The position numbers and the translations under genes are program-made. Shown here piece by piece: positions 16,027 to 23,045 of a DNA stretch of 32,912 bases. Position 1 is the first letter of the stretch; the number at the start of each line of letters is the position of its first letter. The stretch is from JAKJBL01 sp964461335 (lineage in GTDB: Bacteria > Bacillota > Clostridia > Christensenellales > CAG-138). A model generated the notes under the pieces. It ran no database searches and was not told where the DNA came from. It saw nothing but the letters and a program-made list of their open reading frames with translations. The stretch is taken from positions 1 to 32,912 of the forward strand of contig CAYWTY010000013.1 in assembly GCA_964461335.1 (NCBI GenBank). Direction: 5' to 3'.

Positions 16027-16055
16027 ATTATCATACATGTTTAGCATGATGTCAA
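16027..16055 (-). promoter_or_regulatory. Vegetative promoter of the lysine transporter operon
   Basis: On the minus strand TTGACA (16050-16055) and GATAAT (16027-16032) are separated by exactly 17 bp. Transcription would start near 16020, about 40 nt before the lysine riboswitch aptamer. Confidence 0.8.
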
Positions 16056-16141
16056 GCTGTAATATGAAAATCGCTAAAGGTTAAATTTGGTTCTCTAAAG
16101 GCCTCAAACCCCAAACGCCCTCACCAAATCTTCATTATACG

Positions 16142-16149
16142 CATACGAT
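16142..16149 (+). promoter_or_regulatory. Possible sigma-E-type -10 box for the cotJ operon
   Basis: CATACGAT resembles the CATACAnT -10 element of the mother-cell sigma-E, which controls cotJ in Bacillus subtilis. A matching -35 at the right distance is not convincing. It lies about 70 bp before the cotJA start, followed by a hairpin of AGGCTGCC (16161-16168) and GGCAGCCT (16180-16187). Confidence 0.3.
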
Positions 16150-16217
16150 ACTTTAGACAAAGGCTGCCAAGAAATAGACGGCAGCCTGTGCTTATCCAAA
16201 TAAGGAGGAACCCCCGT

Positions 16218-16487
16218 ATGTATGAGAAAAAGAGTACGATGGGCAACTGCTGCTTTAAGCCCTTCGGCTGCCAACTGAATCCTCTGGATGCAAAAAATAC
16301 TTTACTTGCAGGCAAAGCCTGCGAAGATTGCAGAAGTTGCCCTGGAATATGCCGGGAAACTGAGCCTGGGTGCCAGTTAGCTGTTGCGTATATAGCTAAA
16401 CAGGAGTATAAGGCGGGCTATTGCCCAAACGAAGCGCTTTGCCAAGGCACTCTTTTCCCGGAACTCGTGCGCCCCTACCTGCATTAA
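16218..16487 (+). CDS. cotJA: Spore coat-associated protein CotJA-like, cysteine-rich
   Basis: 89 residues from the ATG at 16218, which follows AAGGAGG; a longer frame from 16188 has no ribosome binding site. The C-terminal part, ALCQGTLFPELVRPY, matches the CotJA hallmark (GTLFPEL followed by PY). The remaining ~70 residues are unusual for CotJA: ten cysteines in all, in clusters such as NCCFKPFGC and CEDCRSCPGIC, pointing to metal binding or disulfide cross-linking in the coat. It is the first gene of cotJABC; CotJA and CotJC are known to depend on each other for coat assembly in B. subtilis. The assignment relies on the short C-terminal motif plus the neighbouring genes. Confidence 0.8.
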   Translation: MYEKKSTMGNCCFKPFGCQLNPLDAKNTLLAGKACEDCRSCPGICRETEPGCQLAVAYIAKQEYKAGYCPNEALCQGTLFPELVRPYLH

Positions 16488-16499
16488 GGAGGCTGACTT

Positions 16500-16745
16500 A
16501 TGGATGCAAAGCAACATGCCCTGCTGATGAAAATCAGCGAATGCGAGTTCGTATGTGTTGAACTCAACCTTTACATTGATACCCATCCATGTGATAAGGA
16601 TGCTCGCGCGGATTACTTTTGCTATTCCCAAAAGCTTGCCGAACTGATTGGCAAATATGAATCTTTATATGGTCCTCTGCTGGGCTTCGGGCATTCTCCC
16701 ACAGATGTGGGGTGCTGGGTTTGCTCTGCTTGGCCATGGCAATAA
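16500..16745 (+). CDS. cotJB: Spore coat protein CotJB
   Basis: 81 residues, normal for CotJB. Family features are LMKISECEFVCVELNLYIDTH at the N-terminus (LYLDTHP motif), the acidic DKDA, then ESLYGPL and a Trp-rich end, CWVCSAWPWQ. It carries six cysteines, so the Cys enrichment seen in CotJA extends here. ATG preceded by AAGGAGG; 12 bp after cotJA and 13 bp before cotJC. Made in the mother cell and deposited in the spore coat, by analogy with Bacillus. Confidence 0.9.
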   Translation: MDAKQHALLMKISECEFVCVELNLYIDTHPCDKDARADYFCYSQKLAELIGKYESLYGPLLGFGHSPTDVGCWVCSAWPWQ

Positions 16746-16758
16746 TAAGGAGGCTCAT

Positions 16759-17361
16759 ATGTGGATTTATGAAAAGAAGCTGCAATACCCTGTTAGAATT
16801 ACAAGCCCAGACCCGCGAATGGCAAGGCTGCTCTTAGCCCAATATGCAGGCCCAGACTCCGAACTTTCCGCAGGTCTTCGCTATTTAACTCAGCGCTACT
16901 CAATGCCTGAAGCAAGGTGCCGTGCAACACTTAACGATATAGGAACTGAGGAGCTTGCGCACTGGGAAATGCTCGGCACAATGATACACCAATGTATGCG
17001 CGGAGCCAGCATTTCGGAAATTAAAGCAGCAGGCCTCGACAATTACTTTACTATGCATGATAGCGGCGTGTACCTTTCAAACCCAAGCGGAGTACCGTTT
17101 ACAGCTGCATATGTGCAATGTACGGGTGACCCTATTGCTGATTTACATGAGGATCTAGCTGCAGAGCAAAAAGCGCGCACTACATACGAACACCTTATTC
17201 AGCTCACCGACAACCCTGAAGTGATAGACCCCCTGCGCTTTTTACGCCAGCGCGAAGTCGTCCATTTCCAGCGCTTTGGAGAGTGCTTGATGATAATACA
17301 GGAACTCATGAGTAAAGGGAAATGCAAACCCGAGGTTAGTTGCATGCCACAACCTTATTAG
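16759..17361 (+). CDS. cotJC: Spore coat protein CotJC, manganese catalase-like
   Basis: 200 residues from the ATG at 16759 (AAGGAGG upstream); the frame extends back to 16648 inside cotJB, but without a ribosome binding site. It is a ferritin-like four-helix protein of the dimanganese catalase family. Probable metal ligands are visible in GTEELAHWEM (Glu and His near residue 70), HEDLAAEQKARTTYEH (near 135-150) and REVVHFQRFGE (near 170-180). The N-terminus MWIYEKKLQYPV is typical of CotJC. It ends the cotJ operon, followed by a bidirectional terminator. Catalase activity is inferred from the fold. Confidence 0.95.
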   Translation: MWIYEKKLQYPVRITSPDPRMARLLLAQYAGPDSELSAGLRYLTQRYSMPEARCRATLNDIGTEELAHWEMLGTMIHQCMRGASISEIKAAGLDNYFTMHDSGVYLSNPSGVPFTAAYVQCTGDPIADLHEDLAAEQKARTTYEHLIQLTDNPEVIDPLRFLRQREVVHFQRFGECLMIIQELMSKGKCKPEVSCMPQPY

Positions 17362-17403
17362 CAAGCAAAATGCGTGTGCAGGCTTAAATAAACTCGAAAT
17401 AGC

Positions 17404-17446
17404 AAAAAACAATTAAGGGCGGTGTTCCGCCCTTAATTGTTTTTAT
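17404..17446. terminator. Bidirectional terminator between cotJC and gap
   Basis: AACAATTAAGGGCGG (17408-17422) pairs perfectly with CCGCCCTTAATTGTT (17427-17441) around a four-base loop. Poly-A on the left and poly-T on the right give a T-tract on both strands, so it can end both the plus-strand cotJ operon and the minus-strand GAPDH transcript. Confidence 0.9.
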
Positions 17447-17470
17447 ACTTATGTTTGGGGGCTTAGAGGC

Positions 17471-18487
17471 TTAGCTCTTGCCATCTACACATGCCATATG
17501 GCAAATTAAATCAAGCACCTTGCAGCTGTAACCCCATTCGTTATCATACCACGCAATAAGCTTTACGAAATTATCATTTAGGCTTATTCCAGCATCAGCA
17601 TCAAAGATGCAGGTGCGAGGATCCGTAATAAAATCAGACGAGACGACTTTATCTTCTGTGTAGCCGATAATCCCCTGCCAATGTTTACTTTCGGAGGCAG
17701 CCTTCATTGCTGCTTTAATTTCATCATAAGAAGCCGGCTTTTCAAGCCTGCAAGTTAAATCCACAACTGAAACATCGGCTGTAGGAACGCGAAATGCCAT
17801 GCCTGTTAGCTTGCCGTTTAAGGCCGGAATAACCTTTCCAACTGCCTTTGCAGCGCCTGTTGTGCTTGGGATTATATTAAATGCAGCTCCGCGGCCACCG
17901 CGCCAATCCTTATTTGAGGGGCCATCAACTGTTTTCTGTGTTGCAGTTGTTGCGTGGACTGTAGTCATAAGCCCTTCAAGAATGCCGAATTCATCGTGAA
18001 TGACTTTGGCTAAAGGCGCAAGGCAGTTTGTTGTGCATGAGGCATTTGAAACCACCTTAAGGCTGTTCTCGTATTTTTCATGGTTAACGCCCATTACGAA
18101 CATTGGCGCATCTGCAGACGGAGCTGAAATTACAACCTTTTTTGCACCGCCGGTTAAGTGCGCGGATGCTTTTTCCGTAGTTGTAAAGACACCTGTTGAC
18201 TCAACTATATATTCAGCGCCGCACTCGCCCCAGGGTATTTCTAAAGGGCTCATGCACGAATAAACTGAAATCTCTTTGCCGTTTACAATGAGTTTATTCG
18301 GCTCAAACGATACTTCACCATTAAACCGCCCATGCACTGTATCGTATTTAAGCATATAAGCCATATACTCAGGGTCTATGAATGGGTCGTTAATACCAAC
18401 AACTTCTACCTCAGGGTTTGTTACGGACGCCCTAAAAACAAGCCGCCCTATTCTGCCAAAGCCATTAATCCCTACCTTTACTGCCAT
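17471..18487 (-). CDS. gap: Glyceraldehyde-3-phosphate dehydrogenase, type I
   Basis: Glycolytic enzyme converting glyceraldehyde 3-phosphate to 1,3-bisphosphoglycerate with NAD. 338 residues from the ATG at 18487, which follows AGGGAGATG; the frame extends 12 codons upstream without a ribosome binding site. The Rossmann motif VGINGFGRIGRL is at the start, NDPFID supplies the NAD-selecting Asp, the catalytic Cys is in SNASCTTNCLAP near residue 150, and WYDNEWGYSCKVLDL is near the end. The C-terminal HMACVDGKS tail is a little longer than usual. The gene is alone between terminators, with its own good promoter and an inverted repeat shared with the fba promoter. Confidence 0.97.
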   Translation of the reverse strand: MAVKVGINGFGRIGRLVFRASVTNPEVEVVGINDPFIDPEYMAYMLKYDTVHGRFNGEVSFEPNKLIVNGKEISVYSCMSPLEIPWGECGAEYIVESTGVFTTTEKASAHLTGGAKKVVISAPSADAPMFVMGVNHEKYENSLKVVSNASCTTNCLAPLAKVIHDEFGILEGLMTTVHATTATQKTVDGPSNKDWRGGRGAAFNIIPSTTGAAKAVGKVIPALNGKLTGMAFRVPTADVSVVDLTCRLEKPASYDEIKAAMKAASESKHWQGIIGYTEDKVVSSDFITDPRTCIFDADAGISLNDNFVKLIAWYDNEWGYSCKVLDLICHMACVDGKS

Positions 18488-18557
18488 AGAAACATCTCCC
18501 TTATGCAAATTATTGAGGAGCAAGCTGCATTATTCAAGCTCCCAAATTCAATTTTGA

Positions 18558-18571
18558 GCAAAATACTTTGC
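18558..18571. promoter_or_regulatory. GCAAA-N4-TTTGC inverted repeat at the gap transcription start
   Basis: GCAAAATACTTTGC, two five-base arms around four bases. It lies just downstream of the gap -10 box on the minus strand, about where transcription should begin, a typical repressor position. The same arms and spacing occur at the fba promoter (21297-21310). Confidence 0.5.
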
Positions 18572-18573
18572 TT

Positions 18574-18602
18574 ATACTATCGCATGAGCTGAAGTAATGC
18601 AA
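18574..18602 (-). promoter_or_regulatory. Promoter of gap
   Basis: On the minus strand TTGCAT (18597-18602) and TAGTAT (18574-18579) are separated by 17 bp, about 85 bp before the gap start codon. Confidence 0.7.
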
Positions 18603-18663
18603 GATAGTTTTTTTATAATTTCATTACGCCATTAGAGTATCCTAAGCACGCGCAGCAAAAAGC

Positions 18664-19785
18664 TTAGCTGTGCTTTAACTGTTCAGCGTTAAGCGGCAAA
18701 AGCTCCTCCAAAACAAAGACTCCATCGCGCCTTACAAGCACATCATCAAACCAAATTTCTCCGCCTCCGTATTCGGGTGTTTGAATGCAGACTAAATCCC
18801 AGTGCAGAGCAGATTTATTGCCGTTAAAGGCGTCATCATAGCTGGAGCCAGGGGTAAAATGGAAGCTTCCGGAAATTTTTTCGTCAAATAGCGTATCCTT
18901 CATTGGCGCTGTTATAAAGGGGTTCACGCCCAAAGCAAATTCACCAATAAAACGCGCGCCTTCGTCAATTTCAAACACCTTGTTTATTCGCTTAGAATCG
19001 TTGGCTGTTGCTTCGCATATCTTCCCGTCTTTAAAGGCAAGGCGAATATTTGTGTAGGTAAAACCATCGTGCACTGATGGCGTATTGTATGTGAGTACAC
19101 CATTAACACTCGTTTTAACAGGCGCAGTATAAATCTCCCCGTCAGGTATGTTCGCATGCCCTGCGCAGATTATAGCAGGCATATTTTTAATAGAAAAACT
19201 CAGCTCTGTGCCTGGCCCTTTTATAAGGACTTTATCAGTGCTTTCCATAAGGGCTTTCAAAGGCCGCATAGCTATTTCCATTTTTGAATAATCAAGGTTG
19301 CAGACATTAAAATAATAGTCTTCAAATGCTTCAGTGCTCATATCCGCCATTTGAGCCATGCTCGGGTGCGGGTAGCGAAGCACAACCCATTTGGTTTTTG
19401 CTACGCGTATTTTGCTGTGAACCGGCTCCCAATAGAGCTGCTGGTTGCGCTTAAGCTGTTCTTGTGGCACATCGGAAAGCTCAGCCGAATTGCTGCCGCC
19501 GCGTACTCCGATATATGCTTGCATTTTGCTCATAAGCTCGCCATCAAGTTCTGCACTAAGCTTAAGCTGTTCATCTGTGCAACCCATAAGCAGCGCTCTA
19601 TCAATAACCCTGTTTCCAAGCCAAACAAATGGAACAGCTTCTGCTAAATATGCTTCCTCAATCAATACCTTTACAAGCGGGTCGTTATTGCCTATTGACT
19701 CTATGAGCACCTTTTCTCCAGGTTTTAGCGCACATGAAAAATTTATCAGGTTCTTAGCCATTGTACGGATTCTTGGGTCTACCAT
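18664..19785 (-). CDS. M29-family metallo-aminopeptidase (AmpS/PepS type)
   Basis: 373 residues. Cytoplasmic metal-dependent aminopeptidases of the M29 family remove N-terminal residues from peptides. Family features: GPGTELSFSI near residue 195, the metal-ligand segment IPDGEIYTAPVKTSVNGVL near 215-233, then LFDEKISGSFHFTPGSSY near 305 and SALHWDLVCI near 330. The C-terminal WFDDVLVRRDGVFV is also typical. ATG start with GGAGG upstream. It is slightly shorter than the usual ~400 residues, the difference lying mainly in the N-terminal half. It stands between gap and a small membrane protein gene and shows no clear operon link to gap. Confidence 0.88.
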   Translation of the reverse strand: MVDPRIRTMAKNLINFSCALKPGEKVLIESIGNNDPLVKVLIEEAYLAEAVPFVWLGNRVIDRALLMGCTDEQLKLSAELDGELMSKMQAYIGVRGGSNSAELSDVPQEQLKRNQQLYWEPVHSKIRVAKTKWVVLRYPHPSMAQMADMSTEAFEDYYFNVCNLDYSKMEIAMRPLKALMESTDKVLIKGPGTELSFSIKNMPAIICAGHANIPDGEIYTAPVKTSVNGVLTYNTPSVHDGFTYTNIRLAFKDGKICEATANDSKRINKVFEIDEGARFIGEFALGVNPFITAPMKDTLFDEKISGSFHFTPGSSYDDAFNGNKSALHWDLVCIQTPEYGGGEIWFDDVLVRRDGVFVLEELLPLNAEQLKHS

Positions 19786-19818
19786 TAAGTTCCTCCGGTT
19801 AAAGTTTAGTTTTGTTTA

Positions 19819-20202
19819 TTATCCTTTGCTGCGCCTGCTGCGATTATCCGAAGCATCAGGCTTCTTTTTCGTAGTTGCGTTCTGCACTTTTGATGAACCC
19901 CTAGCCTCACCTTCGCGGAACAACCCTGCAAGCACAGCACAATTAAAACCTATTGCTGCACCTTCTAAGACCTGAGCTGCAATATCATTAACTCTAAGCA
20001 CATTCATGAGCATAGCAAGCAAAAGCGCCAATAAAATACCCTGAAGCATAATAAAGATAATAATTTTTATCTTTGTATTAAGGTTGTAGCGCTTTTTACA
20101 ATACTGGGGCAGGTTCCATTTGCGAAAGATAAAAACAAAACCGCCCAAACCTGCAATTATTCCAATGCCTATATAAATCGTAAAAGAATCGAAAAATTTC
20201 AT
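19819..20202 (-). CDS. Small membrane protein of unknown function
   Basis: 127 residues. Two clear membrane helices (about residues 8-27 and 46-68) and a third weaker one near 78-95 are followed by a strongly basic, polar tail (TKKKPDASDNRSRRSKG) likely in the cytoplasm. I recognise no family. The ribosome binding site is weak (GGTGCGGG). It lies 33 bp upstream of the M29 peptidase gene and about 36 bp after the glycosyltransferase gene on the same strand, so a GT2-membrane protein-peptidase operon is possible. The ORF's length and hydrophobic pattern make it likely a real gene. Confidence 0.65.
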   Translation of the reverse strand: MKFFDSFTIYIGIGIIAGLGGFVFIFRKWNLPQYCKKRYNLNTKIKIIIFIMLQGILLALLLAMLMNVLRVNDIAAQVLEGAAIGFNCAVLAGLFREGEARGSSKVQNATTKKKPDASDNRSRRSKG

Positions 20203-20238
20203 CCCGCACCATCCGTTTAATCTTTTGTTTAAGCCTTA

Positions 20239-21159
20239 CTATAATCTTTCTTTAATTATATAAAGTGGTCTGCCCTTAAGCTCATCGTACATGCGGCTCA
20301 TATATGCACCCTGAATGCCAAGCGCTGCAAGGGTCAACCCCTGCAAAAAAACAAGCCCTGCTGCTGCCCATAACCAAGGCGCAACGCGAAGAATAGCAGT
20401 AAGCACAATAAGCGCTATAAAACTTAAGCCTGAGAGCAGCATAAGCACAAGCCCAACCCAGCCCGGCAGGGTTAGAGGCCGCGAAGAGAACCCCGAAATA
20501 CCGTCCCAAGCAAGCTTAAGCATTTTTTTAAAAGTATATTTTGTTTGCCCAGCATACCGCTCTGCGCGCACATATTCAAGAGGCTGCGCATTAAAGCCCA
20601 TCCAAGCTGACATACCCCTTAAAAAGCGGTTATGCTCACGCATCTTTAAAAACTCATCAGCAACATCTCTGTCTAATAAACGGAAATCGCCGCTGTCAAG
20701 AGGAATAGGATATGAGCTCATGGATTGAAGGAGCCTGTAATACAAATAGGCTGTAAAGCGCTTAAAGATTGTTTCACCTTCACGCCTTAATCGCTTTCCA
20801 AACACTATTTTTGCGCCATGTTCCCACATCTGTACCATTTTTGCTATGAGTTCAGGCGGGTCCTGCAAATCTACATCTATTATTATAAGTGCGCTGCCTT
20901 TTGCAGCATCCATACCTGCAGTAACCGCAAGCTGGTGGCCAAAATTCCGAGAAAACGATAAAACCCTTACAGAGGCGTTTTTTTCGGCAAGTGTTCGAAG
21001 CAAGGGCATAGTTTCGTCTGTGCTGCCATCGTCAATAAAAATCAACTCGTATGGGCAGCCTATGCTCTGCATTGCAGCATCTAAGCGTTCATGCGAAGCT
21101 TGGAGAACCTCCTGCTCATTATAAACTGGGATTATAACAGATAAAAGCTTTCCCTCCAT
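20239..21159 (-). CDS. GT2 glycosyltransferase with two C-terminal membrane helices (GtrB/DPM-like)
   Basis: 306 residues from the ATG at 21159, which has GGAGGG upstream; the frame runs 30 codons further but without a ribosome binding site. The GT-A fold starts with SVIIPVYNEQE; FIDDGSTDET near residue 40 and DVDLQDPPELI near 95 hold the nucleotide and metal-binding Asp residues. FGKRLRREGE and NRFLRGMSAWMGF follow. Two hydrophobic helices fill residues ~235-290. This layout fits enzymes that transfer a sugar from a nucleotide donor to undecaprenyl phosphate on the cytoplasmic face. Donor sugar unknown; no dedicated glycan cluster surrounds it. Confidence 0.9.
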   Translation of the reverse strand: MEGKLLSVIIPVYNEQEVLQASHERLDAAMQSIGCPYELIFIDDGSTDETMPLLRTLAEKNASVRVLSFSRNFGHQLAVTAGMDAAKGSALIIIDVDLQDPPELIAKMVQMWEHGAKIVFGKRLRREGETIFKRFTAYLYYRLLQSMSSYPIPLDSGDFRLLDRDVADEFLKMREHNRFLRGMSAWMGFNAQPLEYVRAERYAGQTKYTFKKMLKLAWDGISGFSSRPLTLPGWVGLVLMLLSGLSFIALIVLTAILRVAPWLWAAAGLVFLQGLTLAALGIQGAYMSRMYDELKGRPLYIIKERL

Positions 21160-21296
21160 GCGCCCTCCAAGAGAATGTATTGGTACACCGTCAGCCATTT
21201 GCAGCGTTTTGCCCAATTTCATTATATCCGCAATACATCTTAGATACAATAATAATCGGCATTTTTCGTAGTTTGCTCCTATTTTTCAGTTTCTTA

Positions 21297-21310
21297 GCAA
21301 ATTAATTTGC
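21297..21310. promoter_or_regulatory. GCAAA-N4-TTTGC palindrome at the fba promoter
   Basis: GCAAATTAATTTGC is a perfect 14-bp palindrome overlapping the fba -35 box, a position suited to repression or, less often, activation. It matches the arms and spacing of the site at the gap promoter. Confidence 0.5.
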
Positions 21311-21334
21311 ATTTATCGCGCTGTTGGGTATAAT
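21307..21334 (+). promoter_or_regulatory. Promoter of fba
   Basis: TTGCAT (21307-21312) and the consensus TATAAT (21329-21334) with a 16-bp spacer, about 20 bp before the start codon, so the leader is very short, just long enough for the AAAGGAG ribosome binding site. Confidence 0.8.
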
Positions 21335-21352
21335 ACAAACAAAGGAGCGTGA

Positions 21353-22294
21353 ATGAATATGGCACTGGTTACAAGCACAGAAATGTTTAAAAAAGCCTAT
21401 GACGGCGGGTATGCGATAGGCGCCTTTAATGTTAACAATATGGAGATTATCCAGGGCATTACAGAGGCTGCAAAAGAAGTACAATCCCCATTAATTCTGC
21501 AAGTCTCTTCAGGGGCTAGAAAATATGCAAGCCACACCTACCTCATGAAGCTAATTGAGGCGGCAATTATTGAAACAGATTTGCCTATTTGCCTCCACCT
21601 TGACCATGGCGACACGTTTGAGTTGTGCAAAAGCTGTATAGACGGGGGTTTTACCTCTGTTATGATTGACGGCTCACACCACCCTTACGAAGAGAATGTT
21701 GAGCTTACACGCAAGGTTGTTGAATACGCACACAAGCACGGAGTTGTAGTTGAAGGCGAACTTGGCAGGCTTGCAGGCATAGAAGACGCTGTAAATGTAA
21801 GTGCTGAAGACGCCTCATATACACGTCCTGATGAGGTTTTGGATTTTGTAACGCGAACAGGGGTCGACTCCCTTGCAATCGCAATCGGCACAAGCCATGG
21901 CGCCTTTAAATTCAAGCCGGGTACAAAACCGCAGCTGCGCTTTGATATTCTTGAGGAGATTCAAGCGCGTCTTCCAGGCTACCCCATTGTGCTCCACGGT
22001 GCCTCTTCCGTAATTCCGGAATTTGTAACAATGATCAACACCCATGGTGGCAATATGCCGGGTGCAGTAGGAATCCCTGAGGATATGCTAAGAAAAGCAG
22101 CATCAATGTCAGTATGCAAAATTAATATAGACAGCGACCTGCGTTTGGCGATGACAGGCACAATCCGCAAATACTTTGTTGAACACCCGGATCATTTTGA
22201 CCCGCGTCAATACCTAAAACCGGCACGTGAGGCTATTAAGCAAATGGTAAAGCATAAGATTGTAAACGTTTTAGGAAGCGATGGAAAAGCCTAA
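21353..22294 (+). CDS. fba: Class II fructose-bisphosphate aldolase
   Basis: Zinc-dependent glycolytic aldolase cleaving fructose 1,6-bisphosphate to dihydroxyacetone phosphate and glyceraldehyde 3-phosphate. 313 residues. Zn ligands and active site are visible: HLDHGD near residue 82-87, MIDGSHHPYEENV near 105, EGELGRLAGIED near 135-146, GTSHGAFKFKPG near 180-191, VLHGASS near 210 and NIDSDLRLA near 260. AAAGGAG precedes two close in-frame ATGs (21353 and 21359), either of which could be used. Monocistronic, with its own promoter and terminator. Tagatose-bisphosphate aldolase is a relative, but glycolytic FBA is more likely here. Confidence 0.94.
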   Translation: MNMALVTSTEMFKKAYDGGYAIGAFNVNNMEIIQGITEAAKEVQSPLILQVSSGARKYASHTYLMKLIEAAIIETDLPICLHLDHGDTFELCKSCIDGGFTSVMIDGSHHPYEENVELTRKVVEYAHKHGVVVEGELGRLAGIEDAVNVSAEDASYTRPDEVLDFVTRTGVDSLAIAIGTSHGAFKFKPGTKPQLRFDILEEIQARLPGYPIVLHGASSVIPEFVTMINTHGGNMPGAVGIPEDMLRKAASMSVCKINIDSDLRLAMTGTIRKYFVEHPDHFDPRQYLKPAREAIKQMVKHKIVNVLGSDGKA

Positions 22295-22302
22295 ACTCTA
22301 AT

Positions 22303-22337
22303 AATTCGGGCGGGGGGCTCCCCGCCTGAATTATTTT
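22303..22337 (+). terminator. Terminator after fba
   Basis: AATTCGGGCGGGG pairs with CCCCGCCTGAATT (one G-T pair) around a four-base loop, followed by ATTTTA. It lies eight bases past the fba stop. Confidence 0.8.
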
Positions 22338-22359
22338 ACGCTGAAAGTTTTAAAAATGG

Positions 22360-22389
22360 TTGCAGGTGTTTTGTGGACTATTGTAGAAT
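22360..22389 (+). promoter_or_regulatory. Candidate promoter of hpf
   Basis: TTGCAG (22360-22365) and TAGAAT (22384-22389) with an 18-bp spacer, about 56 bp before the start codon. Confidence 0.5.
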
Positions 22390-22445
22390 AAAGGCTATAG
22401 CGCAATCTCTATGGCAAGTAATAGCGCGAAAAGGAGTTGACAGGA

Positions 22446-22982
22446 ATGCGCATATCGATTTCAGGCAAAAACATCGAAATTTCGGATTCCCTTCAAGAGC
22501 TCATTAACAAAAAGGTCGGCAAATTAGAGCGATATTTCCCAAAGGATACCGAAGTCCAAGTTACAATGGCAATTGAGAGGAGCAGGCATATTGTTGAGGT
22601 GACCATTCCTTACGAAAACATAATAATTCGTGGCGAAGAAGTTACAGGTGACATGTACGCTTCCATTGACAATGTGCTTGACAAACTTGAAAAGCAAATT
22701 TTCAAACATCGCACCCGCTTGGAAAAGAGCTTAAAGGCAGGCGCCTTTAAGCACGAGGCTCCTCTTTACGGGAACACATATGACGATACTGAAGAAAGTG
22801 GCCCGAAAATTGTAAGAGTTAAGCGGTTTGCGATTAAACCAATGAGCGAAGAAGAAGCAATGCTGCAAATGGCGCTTCTCGGGCATTCGTTCTATGTCTT
22901 TGAAAACGCGCTTACAGGCGATATAAACGTGCTCTATTCAAGGCGTGACGGTAATTACGGGCTTATTGAACCCGAAAGGTAA
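22446..22982 (+). CDS. hpf: Long-form ribosome hibernation promoting factor
   Basis: 178 residues from the ATG at 22446 (AAGGAG nine bases upstream); a TTG at 22437 lies too close to that site to be used. The N-terminal HPF/RaiA domain (residues 1-~100, MRISISGKNIEISDSLQELI onward) binds the 30S decoding channel. The C-terminal domain (about 120-178, VRVKRFAIKPMSEEEAMLQM and NVLYSRRDGNYGLIEP) is the dimerisation module that pairs two 70S into 100S ribosomes. Single-gene unit with its own promoter and a strong downstream hairpin. Confidence 0.95.
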   Translation: MRISISGKNIEISDSLQELINKKVGKLERYFPKDTEVQVTMAIERSRHIVEVTIPYENIIIRGEEVTGDMYASIDNVLDKLEKQIFKHRTRLEKSLKAGAFKHEAPLYGNTYDDTEESGPKIVRVKRFAIKPMSEEEAMLQMALLGHSFYVFENALTGDINVLYSRRDGNYGLIEPER

Positions 22983-23001
22983 TATGACGCAAAGTAGTTA
23001 A

Positions 23002-23029
23002 TAAGGGCGGGCTAAAAAGCCCGCCCTTA
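23002..23029. terminator. Hairpin between convergent hpf and NlpC/P60 genes
   Basis: TAAGGGCGGGCT pairs with AGCCCGCCCTTA around a four-base loop, midway between two converging genes. Neither side has a good T-tract, so termination may be inefficient, but position and stability argue for a shared terminator. Confidence 0.65.
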
Positions 23030-23045
23030 CTCATATCTGTTAAGC

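Noticed and set aside
16648..16758. Longer cotJC frame starting inside cotJB
   Set aside because: The ATG at 16759 has AAGGAGG and the normal CotJC N-terminus; the extension is just cotJB in another frame.
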